Source: Demequina rhizosphaerae
Lineage (GTDB): Bacteria; Actinomycetota; Actinomycetes; Actinomycetales; Demequinaceae
NCBI RefSeq assembly: GCF_000971255.1
Contig: NZ_BBMC01000004.1
Location: 62,001 to 126,000 of the forward strand
Length of the DNA stretch: 64,000 nucleotides
Direction of reading: 5' to 3'
Shown here: one piece after another, positions 59,936-64,000 of the stretch
Layout of the letters: each line of letters begins with the position of its first letter
Numbering within the stretch: position 1 is the first letter of the stretch
Notes under the pieces: model-generated
The model's database searches: none
The model's input: the letters and a program-made list of their open reading frames with translations, nothing else
Told to the model about the DNA's origin: nothing
Position numbers and translations under genes: made by a program

Positions 59936-61569
59936 GGCTCACCCCTCGCTCCCTCTGGGCCAACCTGGCGAAGGGCCCGCGACGGGTGTGGCGCCGCTTC
60001 CGCGGCTCGCTGCTGCTGCGCGTCGTCGTGAGCACGATGGTGCTGGGCCTCGGCGCGGTCATCGTCATCGGCGCGCTCGTCAGCACCCAGATCCGCGACG
60101 GCCTGGTCCAGACCCGCGTCGACCGCATCCTCGCGGAGACCGCGCGCGACGCCACCAGCGCGCAGGAGAACGTCGACGCCTCGACCGCGGAGAGCTCGGG
60201 CGACCTCCAGCAGCTCGTCTACGACCTGCTCGACGGGCTCGGCACGCTCGGCGGCAACTCGCGCGGCCTCGTGCTGCTGCGCGATCCGGCCAATACGTCG
60301 GGGGTGCTGCTGTCGACGCCGGTGTCCGACGCCGAGCTCGTCGACGTCATCACGCCCGAGATGCGCGACGCGGTGCAGGCGGGCGCGGCCCAGTCGTGGC
60401 AGTTCGTCGCGATGCCGGACACGGGCGACCCGGGCGTCGTCGTCGGCGTCCCCTTCACCATCCGCGTCGCGGGGGAGTACGAGCTGTACTTCGTCTACTC
60501 GCTCGCCGACGAGCAGGCGACGCTCAGCCTCATCCAGCGCGTGCTCGCCGTCGGCGGCGTGGCGCTCATGCTGCTGCTCGGCGTGCTCACGTTCCAGGTG
60601 ACGCGCCAGACGGTGCGGCCCGTGCGCCAGGCCGCGCGCGTCGCGTCGCGCCTCGCGGAGGGCATCCTGTCCGAGCGCATGACGGTGCGCGGCCAGGACG
60701 AGATGGCGACCCTCGCGCGCACGTTCAACGAGATGGCCGAGTCCCTCCAGCGCCAGATCACCCGCATGGAGGAGCTCTCGCGCCTCCAGCGCCGCTTCGT
60801 CTCCGACGTCTCGCACGAGCTCCGCACCCCGCTCACCACCATCCGCATGGCCTCCGACGTGCTGCACGATGCGCGCCCCGGCTTCCCGCCCGAGGTCGCC
60901 CGGTCCGCGGAGCTGCTCGACACGCAGATCGACCGCTTCGAGTCGCTGCTGTCCGACCTGCTCGAGATCTCCCGCATCGACGCGGGCGCCGCGCAGCTCG
61001 AGTTCGACGACATGTCCCTCGCGGACGTGGTCCGCGACCAGGTCGAGGCAATGGTGCCCGCCGCGCGGAGCCAGGGCGTCGAGCTGCGGCTGTGGGTCGC
61101 CAAGGGCGACCACGTCGCCTCGATGGACCGGCCCCGCGTCGCGCGCATCGTCCGCAACCTCCTGTCCAACGCGATCGAGCACGCGCAGCGCCGCCCCGTG
61201 GACGTCGTGGTGGCGTCCACCAACCGCGCGGTCGCGGTGGTGGTGCGCGACTACGGCATCGGCCTCACGCCGCAGCAGGCGCAGCGGGTCTTCGACCGGT
61301 TCTGGCGCGCCGACTCCGCCCGCGCCCGCACCATGGGCGGCACCGGGTTGGGCCTGGCGATCGCCCGCGAGGACGCCCAGCTCCACGGCGGCAAGCTCGA
61401 GGCCTGGGGCCTGCCCGGCAAGGGCGCGAGCTTCCGGCTCCAGCTGCCCCGCACGTCGCGCGGGCTGGGCCAGCACCCGCCGCTCCCGCTCGTGATCGCG
61501 GAGCTCGACTACGGCACCATCGCCGAGCGCATCACGCTCGAGTCCGACCGCAGGGAGGTCGCGCCATGA
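59932..61569 (+). CDS. mtrB: sensor histidine kinase MtrB
   Basis: A 545-residue kinase with two membrane helices (about 30-55 and 200-222) flanking an extracytoplasmic sensor of about 145 residues, a HAMP domain, the H-box SHELRTP with H295, the N-box NLLSNAIEHAQ, the G1 block DYGIGLTP and the G2 block GGTGLGLAIA. The partner MtrA is immediately upstream. In mycobacteria MtrB is localised by the division machinery and is influenced by LpqB, encoded next. The 10-mer at 61144-61153 is read as Arg-Ile-Val in the HATPase. Confidence 0.95.
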   Translation: MRLTPRSLWANLAKGPRRVWRRFRGSLLLRVVVSTMVLGLGAVIVIGALVSTQIRDGLVQTRVDRILAETARDATSAQENVDASTAESSGDLQQLVYDLLDGLGTLGGNSRGLVLLRDPANTSGVLLSTPVSDAELVDVITPEMRDAVQAGAAQSWQFVAMPDTGDPGVVVGVPFTIRVAGEYELYFVYSLADEQATLSLIQRVLAVGGVALMLLLGVLTFQVTRQTVRPVRQAARVASRLAEGILSERMTVRGQDEMATLARTFNEMAESLQRQITRMEELSRLQRRFVSDVSHELRTPLTTIRMASDVLHDARPGFPPEVARSAELLDTQIDRFESLLSDLLEISRIDAGAAQLEFDDMSLADVVRDQVEAMVPAARSQGVELRLWVAKGDHVASMDRPRVARIVRNLLSNAIEHAQRRPVDVVVASTNRAVAVVVRDYGIGLTPQQAQRVFDRFWRADSARARTMGGTGLGLAIAREDAQLHGGKLEAWGLPGKGASFRLQLPRTSRGLGQHPPLPLVIAELDYGTIAERITLESDRREVAP

Positions 61570-63290
61570 GGATGAGGATCGCCGCCGTGTGCGCGGCGGC
61601 CGCGCTCGCGCTCGGGGCGTGCGCCTCGATCCCCACGTCCGGGGCCGTCAACGAGGGCACGGGTGAGGTCGAGGGGGCCGAGCCGTTCGTGCCGTTCGCC
61701 GAGGGCCCGCAGATCGGTGACAGCGTCAACGCGATCGTGTCGGGCTTCATCCAGGCCACCGCGGCGGGCTTCGCCTCGGACTTCTCCGTGGCGCGCGAGT
61801 ACCTCACGGTGCCCGCGCGCGCGGACTGGGACCCGCTCGCGCAGGTCACCGTCTACGACTCGGGCGCGCTCACGCCGGACTACGACGAGGCCGCGGGCCG
61901 CGTCGTCTACTCGGTGCCGGTGGCCGCGTGGATCGACGACGCGGGCCGCATGGTCGAGGCCGAGTCCGGCACCCAGACCCAGCTCGAGTTCCAGGTGGCG
62001 CGGGACGTCGGCGGCGAGTGGCGCATCTCGGGTCTCGAGGACGGCTCGCTGCTCGCCGAGGCCACCTTCAACCGCGTCTTCCTGCCCGTCTCGCTGGTCT
62101 TCGCGACCGCCGACGGGTCGACGGTGGTGCCCGAGCTGCGGTGGCTGCCGTCGACCAACGTCGCGACGTGGGCCGCGCGCGAGCTCGTCGCGGGCCCCTC
62201 GCCGTGGCTCGCCAACGCGGTCACCTCGGGCTTCCCCGCCGGGTCCGCGCTCGCGGTCGACTCCGTGGTGGTGACGGACGGCGTCGCCAAGGTCCAGCTC
62301 GCCTCCGAGTCGGCCGGCACGCCCGCGGAGCGCGCGCTCGCGGAGCAGCAGCTGCGGCTCACGCTCACGGCCCTGCCGGGGGTGCGCGAGGTCGAGGTGA
62401 CGGTCGCCGGCGTGCCGCTCGTGGCCGAGCCGGTCGACACGCTGTCCCGCGGCCCCGTCCCCGAGGGCGTCGCGGCCGTGTTCATCGACGGCCGCCTGGG
62501 CCTGTGGGACGGGGACGAGCTGTCCGTCGTGCCGGACCGCGTGGGCGCGCTGCCCGCCGGCGCCGCCGACCTCGCCACGTCCTACACGGGCGAGCGCGTC
62601 GCCTTCCGCGTCGGCGAGGACCGCATCGTCGTGTCCGACGCGCTCGCCGGCGGCGTCGACACCCTCGTGCCGTACGAGGACGCCGGCCGCCCCCGCGGCG
62701 AGATGGAGGTCACCACCGTCGTCGAGGGCGCGGACCTGGTCGCGCCCACGTTCGACCGCTACGGCTGGCTGTGGACCGCGGAGTCGGTCGACCCGGAGTC
62801 CGTGACCGCGGTGTCCGAGGACGGCGGCGTCATGGCGCTCGACGCGCGCTGGCTCGCGGGCCGCACGGTGCAGCAGATCGTGCCGTCGCGCGACGGCGCC
62901 CGCGTCCTCGTGGTGTCGCGGTCGGGCGCCCAGACGGTCGTCGAGGTCGCCGAGGTGGTGAGGTCGGAGTCGGGCGAGCCCCTCAGCATCGGAGAGCCGC
63001 TGCAGATCGGCGCGAACATCGGCACGACCGTGGACGCCATCTGGGTCGACGACTCGTCGGTGGCGCTGCTCGGGTCGTCGAGCGGCGACGAGACGGCGCC
63101 GCTGTGGATCGTCGCGGTGGGCGGCCGCACCACCGAGGATGCGGCCGTGTCCGACGCGGTCGCGATGTCGGCTCGTCACGGCGACCGGTCGATCACGCTC
63201 GTCTCGAAGGACGGGACGGTGCGCGAGCGCGCCGGCACCGGCTGGTCCGCGGTCGCCTCAGGGGTCGACGACCTCGCGTACGCGGGCTGA
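61566..63290 (+). CDS. lpqB: lipoprotein LpqB
   Basis: A 574-residue lipoprotein with a signal peptide and the lipobox LGAC (C19), then a GerMN domain (about 200-290, WAARELVAGPSPWL and KVQLASES) and a C-terminal beta-propeller-like region (repeats such as DRIVVSDALAGG, MALDARWLAG). LpqB interacts with the extracytoplasmic part of MtrB and modulates signalling in mycobacteria. Its start overlaps the mtrB stop by ATGA. A ComF-type gene follows after 66 bp. Confidence 0.95.
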   Translation: MRMRIAAVCAAAALALGACASIPTSGAVNEGTGEVEGAEPFVPFAEGPQIGDSVNAIVSGFIQATAAGFASDFSVAREYLTVPARADWDPLAQVTVYDSGALTPDYDEAAGRVVYSVPVAAWIDDAGRMVEAESGTQTQLEFQVARDVGGEWRISGLEDGSLLAEATFNRVFLPVSLVFATADGSTVVPELRWLPSTNVATWAARELVAGPSPWLANAVTSGFPAGSALAVDSVVVTDGVAKVQLASESAGTPAERALAEQQLRLTLTALPGVREVEVTVAGVPLVAEPVDTLSRGPVPEGVAAVFIDGRLGLWDGDELSVVPDRVGALPAGAADLATSYTGERVAFRVGEDRIVVSDALAGGVDTLVPYEDAGRPRGEMEVTTVVEGADLVAPTFDRYGWLWTAESVDPESVTAVSEDGGVMALDARWLAGRTVQQIVPSRDGARVLVVSRSGAQTVVEVAEVVRSESGEPLSIGEPLQIGANIGTTVDAIWVDDSSVALLGSSSGDETAPLWIVAVGGRTTEDAAVSDAVAMSARHGDRSITLVSKDGTVRERAGTGWSAVASGVDDLAYAG

Positions 63291-63356
63291 GCCCGGGGCC
63301 GGTGTCCCCGGCACCGCCGGGCATCCGCATCGTCGCCGCGCGCGGGGACGAGGCGC

Positions 63357-64000
63357 ATGCCCGCTCCCGCCGTGCCCGAGCCTGGTCCCGTGGAGGGTCC
63401 CGGACCGCTCGCGCGCCTCGCGCGGCTCGTCGTGCCCGTCGCGTGCCCCGGCTGCGGGCTCGACGACGTGCCGTGGTGCGAGGCGTGCGAGGCGCCGTGG
63501 TGGGAACCGCCGCTGCGGTGCGAGACGGGGGCGCCGCGTCTCGACGGCCTCACGCCGCCGCTGCCGGTGTGGTCGGTCGCGGAGCTCGACGGTGCCGCGC
63601 ACGGGGTCGTCGCCGCGTGGAAGGACGCGGGGCGGCGGGACCTGGGCGCGCTGCTGGGCCCCGCCCTCGAACGTGCCGCGGCCGCCGTCGCCCCGGCGCT
63701 CGGGCCCGCCGTCGCCTCGGCCCCGGTCGCGGTGGTGCCGTGCCCGGCGCGCGCCGCGCACACGCGGCGGCGGGGCGTCGACCTGCCGCTCCTGCTCGCC
63801 CGCGCCGCGGCCGCCGGCCTCGCGACGGGCGGGGTCGCGGCGGAGGCGGTCGACGCGCTGCTGCCCGCCCGGGGCGCGTCGCGCGGCGCGGGGGACCGCG
63901 GGAGATGGCGCGCGGGCGCGGGCCGCGTGCGCGCATCCGTGGCGCGCCGCGGCGGGCCTCGGCCCGCGCTCCTCGTCGACGACGTGGTCACCACCGGGGC
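63357..64000 (+). CDS. ComF-family phosphoribosyltransferase (cut by window end)
   Basis: The frame opens at the ATG at 63357 and runs off the window. The first 214 residues are visible. An N-terminal zinc-finger-like region (CPGC, CEAC, then RCE) precedes a phosphoribosyltransferase domain ending at LLVDDVVTTGA, the PRPP-binding loop, at the window edge. ComF proteins are linked to DNA uptake in naturally competent bacteria but are widespread in others. M. tuberculosis has a ComF-like gene (Rv3242c) just after lpqB. The ordinary ComF length is about 230-260 residues, so little is missing. Confidence 0.88.
   Translation, partial: MPAPAVPEPGPVEGPGPLARLARLVVPVACPGCGLDDVPWCEACEAPWWEPPLRCETGAPRLDGLTPPLPVWSVAELDGAAHGVVAAWKDAGRRDLGALLGPALERAAAAVAPALGPAVASAPVAVVPCPARAAHTRRRGVDLPLLLARAAAAGLATGGVAAEAVDALLPARGASRGAGDRGRWRAGAGRVRASVARRGGPRPALLVDDVVTTG

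Larger units (their letters stand above)
925..61153. repeat. dispersed 10-mer GGACGATGCG, 28 copies in window
   Basis: Copies on the plus strand start at 925, 2021, 6853, 12339, 19799, 20183, 22899, 24644, 26664, 34513, 34630, 38339, 45270, 56132, 57696 and 59093. Complement copies (CGCATCGTCC) start at 10267, 12958, 14658, 24158, 26153, 32018, 36851, 38992, 44535, 50271, 51982 and 61144. A 9-base near-copy is at 26-34. Mean spacing is about 2.2 kb, with no clear strand bias (16 to 12). Inside genes it is read as Asp-Asp-Ala (12), Ala-Ser-Ser (7) or Arg-Ile-Val (5); four copies are intergenic. Counts were made by eye. Confidence 0.85.

Noticed and set aside
8668..60872. GCACGATGCG variants (five or so copies) as part of the repeat family
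   Set aside because: They are far fewer than GGACGATGCG and may reflect general GATGCG usage, so they are kept out of the count.
2357..63337. eight-base GCATCGTC matches followed by A, G or T (e.g. 2357, 2662, 4075, 13719, 28401, 30727, 38516, 63330)
   Set aside because: These fit ordinary Arg-Ile-Val-type coding and were not counted. Only the full 10-mer is strongly enriched.

Overview
The window is chromosomal DNA from a very high-GC actinobacterium, by my estimate about 73% G+C. The evidence is GTG-rich starts, two WhiB proteins, AdnAB, UvrD2 with an HRDC domain, MtrAB-LpqB, LytR-CpsA-Psr proteins and many leaderless promoters. The gene content suggests Micrococcales (for example a relative of Demequinaceae or Cellulomonadaceae), but I cannot name a genus. 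I see no phage, IS element, CRISPR array or resistance island. The gene set is that of a conserved actinobacterial region. From memory, homologues lie in nearly the same neighbourhoods in Mycobacterium tuberculosis between Rv3193c and Rv3277: DUF3107, DUF3152, adnAB, nudC, uvrD2, UPF0182, the Lon-like protease, pdtaS/whiB1, mtrAB-lpqB-comF, ahcY, manB-DUF3499-whiB2, purEK-gtrA.

Layout. 1-13.2 kb is a DNA repair and nucleotide block: DUF3107, DUF3152, adnA-adnB, a phosphotransferase, nudC, a small unknown, uvrD2, a ThiF-like protein and DUF5679. 13.4-20 kb holds a DUF2342 zincin-like protein, a secreted Lon-like PDZ protease, UPF0182, DUF4328 and initiator tRNA-fMet. 20-27.3 kb holds an FGGY sugar kinase, a patatin-like lipase, two APC permeases and an SRPBCC/double CrcB (fluoride channel) operon. 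27.3-34.7 kb has pdtaS, whiB1, a small membrane protein, an orphan FHA-FtsK ATPase and a GT-C-like membrane protein. 34.8-39 kb has an OmpR-type two-component pair, gtrA and purK-purE. 39-47.6 kb is an envelope block: two LCP paralogues, whiB2, a giant GT2/membrane protein, DUF5719, a zincin-like protein and DUF3499. 47.7-52 kb has manB, a CDF transporter and ahcY. 52-59.2 kb is an RDD/SpoIIM/DUF58/MoxR/DUF4350/DUF4129 membrane cluster. 59.2 kb to the end is mtrA-mtrB-lpqB followed by a cut-off ComF gene.

Many genes are coupled by 4-bp ATGA/GTGA overlaps (adnA-adnB, purK-purE, GT2-DUF5719, mtrA-mtrB-lpqB, the crcB operon, the MoxR operon). At least fifteen genes have a TAnnnT-like -10 box ending 6-8 nt before the start codon, the arrangement expected of leaderless mRNAs. 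Strong GC-rich hairpins without U-tracts sit between convergent genes and after the tRNA.

The most unusual signal is at the DNA level. The 10-mer GGACGATGCG (or its complement CGCATCGTCC) occurs 28 times by my hand count, spread over both strands. It is read in three different frames inside genes (Asp-Asp-Ala, Ala-Ser-Ser, Arg-Ile-Val), often in variable linkers or tails and with otherwise rare codons (GAT, GCA), and four copies are intergenic. This looks like a highly iterated DNA element of unknown function rather than a protein-level signal.
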